The translations under genes were made by a program, and so were the position numbers. From NCBI GenBank assembly GCA_039962225.1, contig JAMPKV010000011.1:124001-188000 (forward strand): a stretch of 64,000 bases of DNA. Direction: 5' to 3'. The notes beneath the pieces are model-generated. The model saw only the letters and a list, made by a program, of their open reading frames with translations. It had not been told where the DNA came from and did not search any database. Origin of the DNA: Microcoleus sp. AS-A8 (GTDB lineage: Bacteria > Cyanobacteriota > Cyanobacteriia > Cyanobacteriales > Coleofasciculaceae). The stretch's first letter is position 1. Each line of letters starts with the position of its first letter. Shown one piece after another: positions 19,034 to 27,738 of the stretch.

Positions 19034-20545
19034 CTAAGGCAACCAAAAATCTGGCAATAAATTCTTACCCAAATCGCGCACTGTCTTATTAATCATCCGA
19101 CCTAACTGAATATGGGGTTCATCCGGTTCAACAGGGATAATGTTTGCATTACGTCCATGACCGAAATACGCGATCGCAATATTGGCAGCTTCCAAACCTG
19201 TAACATAAGCCTTCTCCTGTGACCAAGAACCGTGGCGAGTGACAATCCAATCCCCACTCATAAAAACATTCTCGATGGTCGTCACAGATGGCATTAGATA
19301 CTGATAGCTACCCGGTGCAAAATGAGTCACTCCTTGCGGTACCCGAATAACACAACTATCGATAACTTTTGCCTGTCCAAATGCTGGGATACAAGTTGCT
19401 AAATCATGCTGAACTTTTTCTCCAATTTGCTTATCACTTAGAGGTAGCAACTGATTGGCGTGGTAAAAGTCCGCTTCAATGACGCTACCGGGTTCATCAC
19501 GGTATTCGTCTTGCAATGCATTGAGGTCAAAAAATGTCCAGCCTGTTGTGGGGTCAAATCCAAAGCAGGCATTCGAGGGATGGCGGATGTTTATTTTGCG
19601 ATCGAACCACAACCGCGTTGCCAACACATCAATTGACCCTAAATTCTTCAAGTCTCGGAATTCCCGATAATTTTGTAGTGTCGGGCTACCGCTAACTATC
19701 TTTTTCATGCCACTGACGCTAACACTAAAAATCACCGCGTCTGCCTCAAAAACTTCATCGCCGCAGACAACCCCTTTTGCCTTACCCGTGCTGTCAAGAA
19801 GGATGTCGCTGACTCGTTTATTCGTGAGTACCCTGCCGCCAGCTTGCTGAATGCGTTCCACCCAAGGTTTAAATATCATCTCCCCAACCGTTCCCCGACA
19901 CCAAACGACATCAAAATCGGGTTGGTGAGCGAGGATGAAGTAGTAAAGCATCCCCAACGCTGCGGCGGCGGAACACTGTTCCCCAGGTGCAAATAAGCCG
20001 ACTAATAGCATGGGTTCAAAGGAATCTTTGTACAGTCGGGCAGAGACACCAAACTGCTTAAATAGTTCACGGGCAGTTACTTTGTCATAGCGTTGCCATG
20101 CTTCATCCGAGTTATCAAAATCGATGATGCCATAGAGTAAGGGTAAAGCTGAAAGGCGGTCAATAAGTGGCAACCGCTGGAACTGGGTATAGAGAAAGGT
20201 GCCTAATGGAGTGGGGAGTCGGGGTTCATTTTGAAAAATCGGCGATTCCACTTCCAACCCAGCGGGGGAATATTGGGAGGAACGGGTAAACGGGGTAAAC
20301 GGATTCAGTCCCAATTCTCGAACCAGGGCAAAGATATTGCTGTAGGGATACCAGAAGCCATGAATCCCGCCCTCGATGGAACGTCCTCCGGCAGTTTTCC
20401 AGCCTGCCACTAAACCACCAGGATAAGGACTCGCTTCTAGGAGTGTAACGTCGTAGCCCTGTTTGGCTAAGTGGTAGGTTGCTCCTAATCCAGCCCAACC
20501 GGCACCGACAACGACTACCCGTTTTTGTTCTGACGCTGCTGACAT
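19034..20545 (-). CDS. FAD-dependent desaturase/amine-oxidase-like protein
   Basis: A 503-residue flavoprotein of the phytoene/zeta-carotene desaturase and amine-oxidase superfamily. Seen: the FAD motif VVVVGAGWAGLGATYHLAKQG with the downstream GG motif (YPGGLVAGW), a substrate-domain middle, and the C-terminal FAD segment VFMSGDWIVTRHGSWSQEKAYVTGLEAAN. Length fits carotenoid desaturases, but the closest known function cannot be decided by eye. It lies upstream of, and divergent from, the TnpB element. Confidence 0.8.
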   Translation of the reverse strand: MSAASEQKRVVVVGAGWAGLGATYHLAKQGYDVTLLEASPYPGGLVAGWKTAGGRSIEGGIHGFWYPYSNIFALVRELGLNPFTPFTRSSQYSPAGLEVESPIFQNEPRLPTPLGTFLYTQFQRLPLIDRLSALPLLYGIIDFDNSDEAWQRYDKVTARELFKQFGVSARLYKDSFEPMLLVGLFAPGEQCSAAAALGMLYYFILAHQPDFDVVWCRGTVGEMIFKPWVERIQQAGGRVLTNKRVSDILLDSTGKAKGVVCGDEVFEADAVIFSVSVSGMKKIVSGSPTLQNYREFRDLKNLGSIDVLATRLWFDRKINIRHPSNACFGFDPTTGWTFFDLNALQDEYRDEPGSVIEADFYHANQLLPLSDKQIGEKVQHDLATCIPAFGQAKVIDSCVIRVPQGVTHFAPGSYQYLMPSVTTIENVFMSGDWIVTRHGSWSQEKAYVTGLEAANIAIAYFGHGRNANIIPVEPDEPHIQLGRMINKTVRDLGKNLLPDFWLP

Positions 20546-20592
20546 CCTTTACCTCTTGAGTCTCTTTGTTTAGCTTAAATTGACAAGAAGCC

Positions 20593-20654
20593 CCACGTCT
20601 CAACCCGACAGGGTGAGCGTGGATGAATTGCGGGGAGCGCGGAGGTACCTCCGC
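20593..20654 (+). mobile_element. Left end hairpins of the second TnpB element
   Basis: A hairpin with CCACG/CGTGG arms and an internal CTCAACCC/GGGTGAG stem (20593-20622) and a perfect 16-bp palindrome GCGGAGGTACCTCCGC (20639-20654) lie just before the tnpB start. Subterminal hairpins are what IS200/IS605 TnpA recognises in single-stranded form. Confidence 0.55.
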
Positions 20655-20702
20655 TGACCAAATGATGATAGGCTTGCTTATAGTAAATAAATTTCACTCT
20701 AA

Positions 20703-21908
20703 ATGCTCAGGGTTGTTAAGGTCAGACTCTATCCCAATCCACAACAGCAGCAGCTACTAGAACAATCGTTTGGTAACTGCCGTTGGCTGTGGAATTATTG
20801 TCTGAACTTAATGAACCAGACGTACAAAGAGACAGGAAAAGGGTTGTCAGGTTATGAAGTTAAGAAGTTCATCCCACAGTTAAAGAAAGAGCATGAATGG
20901 TTAACTCTGACGTATTCACAGTGTTTGCAGCAAGCCTGCTTAAACCTGGGAGTAGCCTTCAATAACTTCTTTGAAGGAAGGGCGAAATACCCTAGATTCA
21001 AATCAAAGCATGGTAAGCAGTCAATCCAGTATCCTCAACACATCAAGGTTGCAGATAGTCATTTAACTATTCCCAAGATAGGCCAGGTGTCGGCAACTAT
21101 TCACAGAAAAATTGAGGGTAAAGTAAAGACTGTAACTATCTCCAAGAACTGCTCCAGTCAATACTTCGCAGCTATTTTATTTGATGACGGATCATATAAG
21201 CCGAAGTCAAGCACAGATGGCAAAGCGATAGGTATTGACCTGGGACTGAGCCATTTCGCTGTAACCAGCGATGGATCTAAGTTTGATAATCCCCGAATAC
21301 TCTTGCAGCACGAGCGGAATTTAAAGCTCAAACAACAGCAGCTATCTAGAAAACAGAAAGGTTCTAATAACTGCAATAAAACGAGAAAGAGAGTCGCTAG
21401 GGTTCATAGGAAGATTACTAACTGTCGTGAAGATTTTCTGCACAAGCTATCGCGTAGGATAGTGAACGAAAACCAAGTCATTGTGGTGGAAAATCTTAAC
21501 GTTAAAGGCATGATGCAAAATCACTATCTAGCCAAAGCTATTCATCAAGTTGGATGGGGAATGTTTTGCACCATGCTCAAATACAAAGCTGAGGCAGAAG
21601 GGAAGGTTTATCAAGAAGTTGATCGTTTTTTCCCCAGTTCTAAAACTTGCCATGTATGCCTCAACCAAGTCGCCAGTCTACCACTAAAAGTAAGACGTTG
21701 GACTTGTGAAAACTGCCAAACTACTCACGACAGGGACATCAACGCTGCTATTAACCTTCGAGACGAAGGACTACGAATTTTGACCTCTGGAACGGGGGAT
21801 AAAGCCTGTCGCCCAGATGTAAGCCGTAGTAATAGAGGACGCAAGAAATCTACTACTACGCTTTCTGTTGGGCAGGAAGCCTACTGTGTACGCGAAGCGT
21901 CACTGTAG
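20703..21908 (+). CDS. tnpB: TnpB RNA-guided nuclease, solo IS605-type element
   Basis: A full-length 401-residue TnpB. The N-terminus is the canonical MLRVVKVRLYPNPQQ; the RuvC triad is visible as Asp in GIDLGLSHFAV, Glu in VVENLNVKGM and Asp in DRDINAA; the zinc finger has CHVC and CENC pairs. No tnpA lies beside it, so movement would need a TnpA in trans. Homologues use an omega RNA from the element's right end to cut at sites next to a transposon-associated motif. The stop codon lies inside the right-end hairpin, so mRNA and guide RNA overlap. Confidence 0.93.
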   Translation: MLRVVKVRLYPNPQQQQLLEQSFGNCRWLWNYCLNLMNQTYKETGKGLSGYEVKKFIPQLKKEHEWLTLTYSQCLQQACLNLGVAFNNFFEGRAKYPRFKSKHGKQSIQYPQHIKVADSHLTIPKIGQVSATIHRKIEGKVKTVTISKNCSSQYFAAILFDDGSYKPKSSTDGKAIGIDLGLSHFAVTSDGSKFDNPRILLQHERNLKLKQQQLSRKQKGSNNCNKTRKRVARVHRKITNCREDFLHKLSRRIVNENQVIVVENLNVKGMMQNHYLAKAIHQVGWGMFCTMLKYKAEAEGKVYQEVDRFFPSSKTCHVCLNQVASLPLKVRRWTCENCQTTHDRDINAAINLRDEGLRILTSGTGDKACRPDVSRSNRGRKKSTTTLSVGQEAYCVREASL

Positions 21909-21917
21909 GTAGTTCAC
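21880..21917 (+). mobile_element. Right end / omega RNA 3' scaffold of the second TnpB element
   Basis: Long hairpin CCTACTGTG...CACTGTAGG (21880-21909, one mismatch) with an inner ACGC-GAA-GCGT stem, followed by the boundary GGTAGTTCAC ending at 21917. The bases after 21917 would act as guide if the element is active. Confidence 0.6.
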
Positions 21918-22070
21918 GATGACACGATTGGTAGGAGGGCAGGAAGACTGGATGTGTTGTAAAAATTTCTGTGATTTACAGGCTAAACATCAGCAACAGT
22001 GATGAGAGTAGGGACACGGAAACAGGAATTTCTCGGTCTAGACCATAATTTAAAAACGCCTTCTCAAAAC

Positions 22071-22310
22071 CTACCAATTTGGGTCAACATAGAGATTAAT
22101 GGTTAATTCTTTACGACCCGCTGGTACGCCTGTAATGCAGGCACAAATCGTCTCCCCATCATTGAGTTCTACCTCACAAGCATGACAAGTTCCCATCAAG
22201 CAACCTGTGGGAATAAACACACCAGCGCGTTCAGCCACTTGCAACATTGGCTCTCCCACTTCGGCATCAACTGTCACGTTATCGGGTAAGAATTGAATGC
22301 TAACACTCAT
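22071..22310 (-). CDS. Small [2Fe-2S] ferredoxin-like protein
   Basis: A 79-residue plant-type ferredoxin-fold protein. The cluster loop reads PTGCLMGTCHACEVE (Cys-X4-Cys-X2-Cys) and the fourth ligand would be one of the two cysteines in ICACITG. It is shorter than photosynthetic ferredoxins (about 98 residues) and probably serves as a specialised electron donor. It lies downstream of cobQ on the same strand (107-bp gap), but no functional link is known. Confidence 0.85.
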   Translation of the reverse strand: MSVSIQFLPDNVTVDAEVGEPMLQVAERAGVFIPTGCLMGTCHACEVELNDGETICACITGVPAGRKELTINLYVDPNW

Positions 22311-22417
22311 GGGTTGTTAGTAATTAATTGTTAGTTAGTATCACAAAAACGATGGAGTATTAAAGGATGAATAGCTACGCCATTCCCCCAAGATAGTCTA
22401 AACCATAACTTCACCCT

Positions 22418-23929
22418 TCATCCTTCTTGATTAGCTTTTTGAGACGGTAAAAACGGGCTTAAATCTAAATGTTCTTCCACCGTATCCGCCAGCAAGTTTA
22501 ACATCGTTTCTCGTTGTTCGCGGTAATTCGCAACACCTGTAGGCAGAGACGGGAGTCCTCGTTGCTGTCGCAGAAAATTCAACCAGGCACGTCGCCAAGG
22601 CCCATTGTCAAAAAGTCCGTGCAGGTAACTGCCCCAAACCGATTGATTAATGTCAACAATGCCTAAACCAGGGTCATCAAATAGAGGTTTACAAGATGAC
22701 TGTGTATTTCCTTCTTCGGATTCTACTAATCGCGATCGCCCTTGATGAATTTCGTAACCTGAAACAGGTAAACCCACTTGAGGATAATTGGACGTTACAA
22801 TCCGCTGACGTGCAACTTTATTACCTGCAATAACTGTTTTTAAGGGTAACAAACTTAACCCTTGATAACGTCCCTCTTGCCCTTCAATTCCCTCCGGATC
22901 GGCGAGCATTTTGCCCAACATTTGAAAACCACCACAAATTCCCAACACTGTACCTCCGGCAGCGGCGTACTCTTGAATGGCTGCCGCCATACCCGTTTTT
23001 TGTAGGACTAGTAAATCAGCAATGGTTGTTTTACTACCTGGGAGAATCACCGCATCTGGATGTCCCAAGGGTTGGGATGGCATTACATATTTGACGGTGA
23101 CGCTGGGTTCGGATTCGAGCGGGTCAAAATCCGTAAAATTGGAAATTCGAGGCAGTCGAATGACGGCAATCGTGATTTCGCTATTCGCCTTTTTTTGAAA
23201 GTTTCGTTCTAGCAAATCCAGGGAGTCTTCGGCGGGGAATATCTGCTCCATCCAGGGAATCACACCCACGACAGGAATACCCGTGCGTTCTTCCAGCCAG
23301 GTGATACCGGAATCCAAAAGCGATCGCTGACCCCTAAACTTATTAATCACCACACCCTTAATTAAGGCGCGTTCTTCGGGTTCCAAAAGTTCCAGAGTGC
23401 CGACGACGTGAGCAAAAGCTCCACCTCGATCAATATCCACCACCAGCAAGGTAGGAGCATTTAAATGCATCGCCACTCGCATATTCGTCAAGTCGCGGTG
23501 CTTAAGATTAATCTCCGCAGGACTACCCGCACCTTCGCACACCACTAAATCAAAGTCATTCGTCAGACGCCGCAGTGATTCTTCAATCGCCTGCCAACCT
23601 TGAGTAAAATACTGCTCATAGTAATCGGCTGCACTGACTTTGCCGACAGCTTTGCCCATGAGAATGACTTGGGAAGTCATGTCCCCTTGTGGCTTGAGTA
23701 ATATGGGATTCATTTCCACACAGGGCATTACCCCGGCAGCCCAGGCTTGTACCGCCTGTGCATGACCGATTTCTCCCCCATTCGGCGTTACATAGGCATT
23801 CAGCGCCATATTCTGCCCTTTAAAGGGGGTGACACGCCAGCCGCGCCGCGAGAGAATACGACATAAGGCTGTGGCAATTAAAGATTTTCCTGCGTGGGAG
23901 GTTGTACCCACGACCATAATGGCTTTCAT
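22418..23929 (-). CDS. cobQ: Cobyric acid synthase CobQ
   Basis: CobQ amidates four side-chain carboxylates of adenosylcobyrinate a,c-diamide using glutamine and ATP. The 503-residue protein has the complete architecture: N-terminal dethiobiotin-synthetase-like ATPase (MVVGTTSHAGKSLIATALCR, P-loop) and a C-terminal type 1 glutamine amidotransferase with the nucleophile in GICGGFQMLG and the catalytic His in GYEIHQGRS / GSYLHGLFDN. A cobalamin riboswitch was not recognised upstream. Confidence 0.96.
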   Translation of the reverse strand: MKAIMVVGTTSHAGKSLIATALCRILSRRGWRVTPFKGQNMALNAYVTPNGGEIGHAQAVQAWAAGVMPCVEMNPILLKPQGDMTSQVILMGKAVGKVSAADYYEQYFTQGWQAIEESLRRLTNDFDLVVCEGAGSPAEINLKHRDLTNMRVAMHLNAPTLLVVDIDRGGAFAHVVGTLELLEPEERALIKGVVINKFRGQRSLLDSGITWLEERTGIPVVGVIPWMEQIFPAEDSLDLLERNFQKKANSEITIAVIRLPRISNFTDFDPLESEPSVTVKYVMPSQPLGHPDAVILPGSKTTIADLLVLQKTGMAAAIQEYAAAGGTVLGICGGFQMLGKMLADPEGIEGQEGRYQGLSLLPLKTVIAGNKVARQRIVTSNYPQVGLPVSGYEIHQGRSRLVESEEGNTQSSCKPLFDDPGLGIVDINQSVWGSYLHGLFDNGPWRRAWLNFLRQQRGLPSLPTGVANYREQRETMLNLLADTVEEHLDLSPFLPSQKANQEG

Positions 23930-23997
23930 ACTTTGGGTTAGAAGCTGGTTGTACTAGGCTTTCGCGAAAATGTAGACGCCACCGATTGAAGGGTTTA

Positions 23998-24408
23998 TTA
24001 AAAAGGCAGTCTGAACCATCGACTCACCGCATTATAAAGCCGATCTAAAAAGGAGGGGGGAGGTAGGGTTCCCCCTTGGTTTTCCCATTTTTCGACTAAA
24101 TGACGCCCTAAAGGTGTTAAACGAAAACTATCCGTAATGCCCTGACCATCGACTTCACGTCGTAAAATACCGACTTGAATTAACCACATTAACCCACCTT
24201 CGATCGCCAATTCCGATAGGGGGCGTTTTGTGTAATGGTGTTCAACACCTTTTTGTCCTGCGATCGCTTGCAAGGAAACACTTTGCGATCGCATCGCTGC
24301 CAATAAAGGTAACTGGAAGGGTAAACACCGAATGGCTCGTTCTGCACGTTTAAGCGTGCTAGTCGAATATTGAATTGATTGAGTATCCAAAGGTTGAAGT
24401 GAAGTCAT
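23998..24408 (-). CDS. Conserved cyanobacterial protein, probably Npun_F0494 family
   Basis: A 136-residue soluble protein with a winged-helix-like layout: LKRAERAIRCLPFQLPLLAAMRSQSVSLQAIA, then a basic stretch and FRLTPLGRHLVEKW at the C-terminal side, which reads like a wing plus helix. The start resembles the Npun_F0494 family that is restricted to cyanobacteria. Function unknown; a DNA-binding role is a guess from the pattern only. It lies upstream of cobQ in the same direction. Confidence 0.6.
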   Translation of the reverse strand: MTSLQPLDTQSIQYSTSTLKRAERAIRCLPFQLPLLAAMRSQSVSLQAIAGQKGVEHHYTKRPLSELAIEGGLMWLIQVGILRREVDGQGITDSFRLTPLGRHLVEKWENQGGTLPPPSFLDRLYNAVSRWFRLPF

Positions 24409-24587
24409 CGCAACGGTTGGTAAATTAACACCCTACTGACCGCTGGTTCGGTTTTTCTATCTTAAGCGGTTTCTATCAGATCCCGCCCCATCGTTTCTAA
24501 CCAGTACGGTTCATTTCTGGGAAAATTGTAATCTATTGTAATATGTAGAGTTGGATGTTTACTTTAGACCAACAGGATACAAAAACG

Positions 24588-25022
24588 ATGGCTTTACAAG
24601 TTGGTATGGATGCTCCGGCCTTTACCGCCAAAGATAGTGATGGCAATACCATTTCTCTGTCAGATTTAGCCGGCAAAACTGTTGTGCTATATTTCTATCC
24701 TAAAGATGACACCCCCGGTTGCACCAAACAAGCCCAAAGCTTCCGGGACAACTACACCCAATACCAAGGGAAAGATATGGTTGTACTGGGTGTCAGCAGG
24801 GACGATGAAGCCTCCCATAAGCAATTTCAAGAAAAATATGGTCTGCCTTTCCAACTCCTAGCCGATACAGATGGAACCATTACCAAGGCTTACGATGTTG
24901 ATGGGGGGGGTTATGCCAAGCGTGTCACCTACATCATTGACAGTAATGGCAAAATTACCCATGTCGATGACAAGGTGAATACAAGCAACCACGCCCAAGA
25001 TATCTTAGCGGCAATGGGCTAA
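24588..25022 (+). CDS. bcp: Peroxiredoxin Q / BCP, apparently 1-Cys
   Basis: A thioredoxin-fold peroxidase of the PrxQ/BCP family that reduces hydroperoxides. From ATG 24588 it is 144 residues, the family length; the frame extends to 24555 but the family N-terminus is ALQVGMDAPAF. The peroxidatic cysteine is in DDTPGCTKQAQSFRD. In two-cysteine PrxQ proteins a resolving Cys follows five residues later; here that position is Gln and no other Cys is seen in the protein, so it should work as a 1-Cys enzyme needing an external reductant. A terminator follows at once. Confidence 0.92.
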   Translation: MALQVGMDAPAFTAKDSDGNTISLSDLAGKTVVLYFYPKDDTPGCTKQAQSFRDNYTQYQGKDMVVLGVSRDDEASHKQFQEKYGLPFQLLADTDGTITKAYDVDGGGYAKRVTYIIDSNGKITHVDDKVNTSNHAQDILAAMG

Positions 25023-25050
25023 TTGACCAGAATTCATAAATAAAAAATTG

Positions 25051-25082
25051 AGAGGTACGTTCAACCGTACCCCTCCTTTTTA
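25051..25082 (+). terminator. Rho-independent terminator of bcp
   Basis: Stem AGAGGTACG / CGTACCCCT (one mismatch) with loop TTCAAC followed by CCTTTTTAA, 29 bp after the bcp stop. Confidence 0.75.
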
Positions 25083-25109
25083 ATCACTCATTTGGACAAT
25101 CGGATTGAA

Positions 25110-25532
25110 TTAATTGCCCTGTGGGTTTTCCGGCTGAGTGTTAGTGGCTGGATTTTCTAGAAGTTGCGGTTCTGGGTTGCCAATCAGTACTCGTTGTTGG
25201 CGCTTGAATGCTTCAGCCGCATTATTGAGATTTCGATTTTGCTCTTGGGAATACTCGCTCATATCGCGCATACCCCCCAATTGAGACTGATGAATCATTT
25301 GAAAGATATTGAAGTCGCCACCACCCAGGTTTCCACCAAATGAATCTCTCTCATTTTGTCGAGACGCATCTGGGAAACTTTGAATATTGCCTGGAGCGGG
25401 AGCGGTTTGAGCCGAAGCCACTTGAGGGAGAATCATCGAGGCGATGGCTACCGTTGAAACGCCTACGCCAAGAGCTATTCGAGCGAAGCAGGTTGAGGCG
25501 AATGCTGAAACGAACGGGTTAGTGATCTTCAT
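25110..25532 (-). CDS. Exported small protein of unknown function
   Basis: A 140-residue protein with a long signal peptide (hydrophobic core about residues 18-37, cleavage likely at VASAQ-TA). The mature part is Gln/Asn/Pro-rich with a Gly-rich GGNLGGGDFNIFQMIHQSQLGG stretch and a helical region rich in Arg, Gln and Asn. No family recognised. It is downstream of the ABC permease gene (39-bp gap, same strand), so it may share that transcript. Confidence 0.6.
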   Translation of the reverse strand: MKITNPFVSAFASTCFARIALGVGVSTVAIASMILPQVASAQTAPAPGNIQSFPDASRQNERDSFGGNLGGGDFNIFQMIHQSQLGGMRDMSEYSQEQNRNLNNAAEAFKRQQRVLIGNPEPQLLENPATNTQPENPQGN

Positions 25533-25571
25533 GGCGGTTTAGGGCAAATTATGCTAACTCAATAATGACAC

Positions 25572-26465
25572 TTAAGAAATGCGGCGGCGCAGCAAAGGCT
25601 GAATTGCCACTAATATTACAGCATCAAAAACTAACAACACGAGGAGAGCTCCCCCAAAGGAAATAGATGCCCAAGGCGCTTGCATCACAATACTACCGAG
25701 TGACCAATCGCTGTGGTTATACAGATAACGAATCGGCTCGATCGCATAACTCAGAGGATTGAGGCTTGCTACAATTTGCAACCATCCCGGCATAAAGGAT
25801 AGAGGTGCAAGCGCTGTACTGGCGAACAGCAAGGGCAAGTTGGTTACAAAAATTACGGCTATGAGTTCAATGTGTCCAGGTAGGGCAAATGCTAATCCCA
25901 AACTCAACGCCGTTACCCCGACAACTAACAAAAGAACAATCAGGGTAATCACTGCCAATCCTACTGGACTAGGGAAACCCGCTCCTAAAAAGGCGCAAGT
26001 GATAATGATAGCCGCCGCTTGAATCAAACTCAGAGCAATAATATAAATCGCATTGGCGGCAACAATGGAGAACCGAGAAGCTAGAGGTGCTACAAGTAAG
26101 CGATTCAAGAAACCAAATTCTCGGTCAAACATCACGGGCAAACCAGCATTCAGTGCACCAGCGAAGACGGTGAACACTAATACCCCCGCACCCAGGAATT
26201 TTCCATAAGAAAGACCCTCACCAAACAGGTCTTGCGGCGCATTTTGAAACAAGGCACCGAACAGAATGAGCCACATTAAAGGCTGAACTATTCCGGCAAT
26301 TAAGGTAGAAGGACGCCGCTGTAATTGAATGAATAGACGTTTGGTGAGGGCTAAAGTTTCTTGGATAAATTCACCCAAACCTGGCTTATCGCTAATTAAG
26401 GTTTGATTGGATAGGTCGGGTTGTAAGTTAATCTCTGATTTAGAAGGAGTAATGGTTCCGCTCAT
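25572..26465 (-). CDS. ABC-2 type transporter permease
   Basis: A 297-residue membrane protein with six hydrophobic helices and the ABC-2 (DrrB-like) pattern: TLIAGIVQPLMWLILFGALFQ near the first helix, FDREFGFLNRLLVAPLAS in the cytoplasmic loop, and LNPLSYAIEPIRYLYN before the last helices. It forms the membrane half of an exporter with the ATPase encoded 111 bp upstream. The likely cargo class (drug, lipid, polysaccharide) cannot be decided. Confidence 0.9.
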   Translation of the reverse strand: MSGTITPSKSEINLQPDLSNQTLISDKPGLGEFIQETLALTKRLFIQLQRRPSTLIAGIVQPLMWLILFGALFQNAPQDLFGEGLSYGKFLGAGVLVFTVFAGALNAGLPVMFDREFGFLNRLLVAPLASRFSIVAANAIYIIALSLIQAAAIIITCAFLGAGFPSPVGLAVITLIVLLLVVGVTALSLGLAFALPGHIELIAVIFVTNLPLLFASTALAPLSFMPGWLQIVASLNPLSYAIEPIRYLYNHSDWSLGSIVMQAPWASISFGGALLVLLVFDAVILVAIQPLLRRRIS

Positions 26466-26499
26466 CTTATTTTTTATCTTTCAAAGGAATTTGATTGTC

Positions 26500-26562
26500 T
26501 TTTGTGGAGCAGGCATCTTGCCTGCTATTTTTACCCAAACAGGCAGGATGCCTGTCCCACAG
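26500..26562. repeat. Long imperfect inverted repeat between the ABC genes
   Basis: Two imperfectly complementary arms of about 22 bp, each itself a small palindrome (GCAGGCATCTTGCCTGC and ACAGGCAGGATGCCTGT), flank a 16-bp AT-rich centre. Related GCAGG..GCCTG cores occur near 46400 and 59993. It looks like a small non-autonomous repeat and could also act as an RNA structure separating expression of the two ABC genes. Confidence 0.6.
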
Positions 26563-26576
26563 CAGAGATAGTTAAC

Positions 26577-27596
26577 CTACCGCATATTTTGTTTTTTCTC
26601 TGCTTTGGGGTCGCGTGTCCCAGCGGCGGCGAGTTCGGCATCCATTAAGGTTCTACCCGTGGCAGCGAGATAAACATCATCTAAACTGGGTCGCGACTGA
26701 GCAATTCCAAATGTGGGTAAACCCACGTCCTTCAAGGATTGCTGAATGGTCATTAAAGCATCGCTTTGGGGTTTCACAACCAAGTTGAGGGAGTTACCCT
26801 GAGCGCCATTGATAATAATCTCTTGCACAAAGGGTAGAGTTTGAAGCATATCTTTGGCTTTTTCGGCTTCTTCAGTTGGGGAGAACTCACGGATACGCAG
26901 GGTAATGCGATCGCCTCCGACTCGATCTTTCAACTGGGAGGGTGTCCCCTCGGCAATCACAATACCGCGATCGATAATTGCAACTCGATCCGCCAAGGCG
27001 TCAATCTCATCTAAATAGTGGCTGGTAATTACAACCGTGGTTCCTGCTTCCCGCAGCTTACGCAATAAATCCCAAACTACATAGCGGCTTTCAATATCCA
27101 ACCCGACGGTTGGTTCATCTAAGACCAAAACCTCTGGTTGATGCAGCAACCCTGCTGCTAAATCGAGGCGTCTTTTCAGTCCTCCAGAGTAGGTGCCTGT
27201 CTTTTTATCCGCATATTCCTCTAAACCCAACAAGCTAATCACTTCCGTAATCCGCTTTTTGGCAGCACTACCAGGAAGGTGATATAGTGCCGCTTGCAGT
27301 TGCAGAAGTTCTCGCCCCGTGAGCATCTTATCGAGGGCGACTTCCTGCGCGACATAACCGAGGCGTCGTCGTGCTGCCCTTGGGTTGTCAATGACGGAGA
27401 TGCCAGAAACCTCAATTTTACCCGCGTCGGGTGTACTCAAGGTACACAGGCAGCGAATGGTGGTGGTTTTCCCTGAACCATTGGGGCCGAGTAACCCAAA
27501 CAATTCACCGGGTTCTACTTTAAAGGAGATATCCTTGACGGCTTCGACATCGCCGTAGCGCTTTTGCAGATTTTGGACTAAAACAACGGCAGCCAT
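26577..27596 (-). CDS. ABC transporter ATP-binding protein (DrrA family)
   Basis: A 339-residue ATPase with a full motif set: Walker A GLLGPNGSGKTTTIRCL, Q-loop in YVAQEVALD, signature YSGGLKRRLDLAAGLL, Walker B VLVLDEPTVGLD and H-loop VVITSHYLDE. The C-terminal extension of about 90 residues is typical of daunorubicin-resistance-type (DrrA) subunits. It pairs with the permease downstream. Confidence 0.93.
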   Translation of the reverse strand: MAAVVLVQNLQKRYGDVEAVKDISFKVEPGELFGLLGPNGSGKTTTIRCLCTLSTPDAGKIEVSGISVIDNPRAARRRLGYVAQEVALDKMLTGRELLQLQAALYHLPGSAAKKRITEVISLLGLEEYADKKTGTYSGGLKRRLDLAAGLLHQPEVLVLDEPTVGLDIESRYVVWDLLRKLREAGTTVVITSHYLDEIDALADRVAIIDRGIVIAEGTPSQLKDRVGGDRITLRIREFSPTEEAEKAKDMLQTLPFVQEIIINGAQGNSLNLVVKPQSDALMTIQQSLKDVGLPTFGIAQSRPSLDDVYLAATGRTLMDAELAAAGTRDPKAEKKQNMR

Positions 27597-27738
27597 AAGT
27601 ATTCCTATGCCTGGATAGGCTACACAAATCTAAACACTCTTTCTTTCCATTTTAGGGGGTTACCTGCCTTAGGGCGTGAAGCGCTAATCTGGCATCAGAC
27701 CTGTCCCTCTGAATCAGGACGTAAAGGAGCAGATAAGT

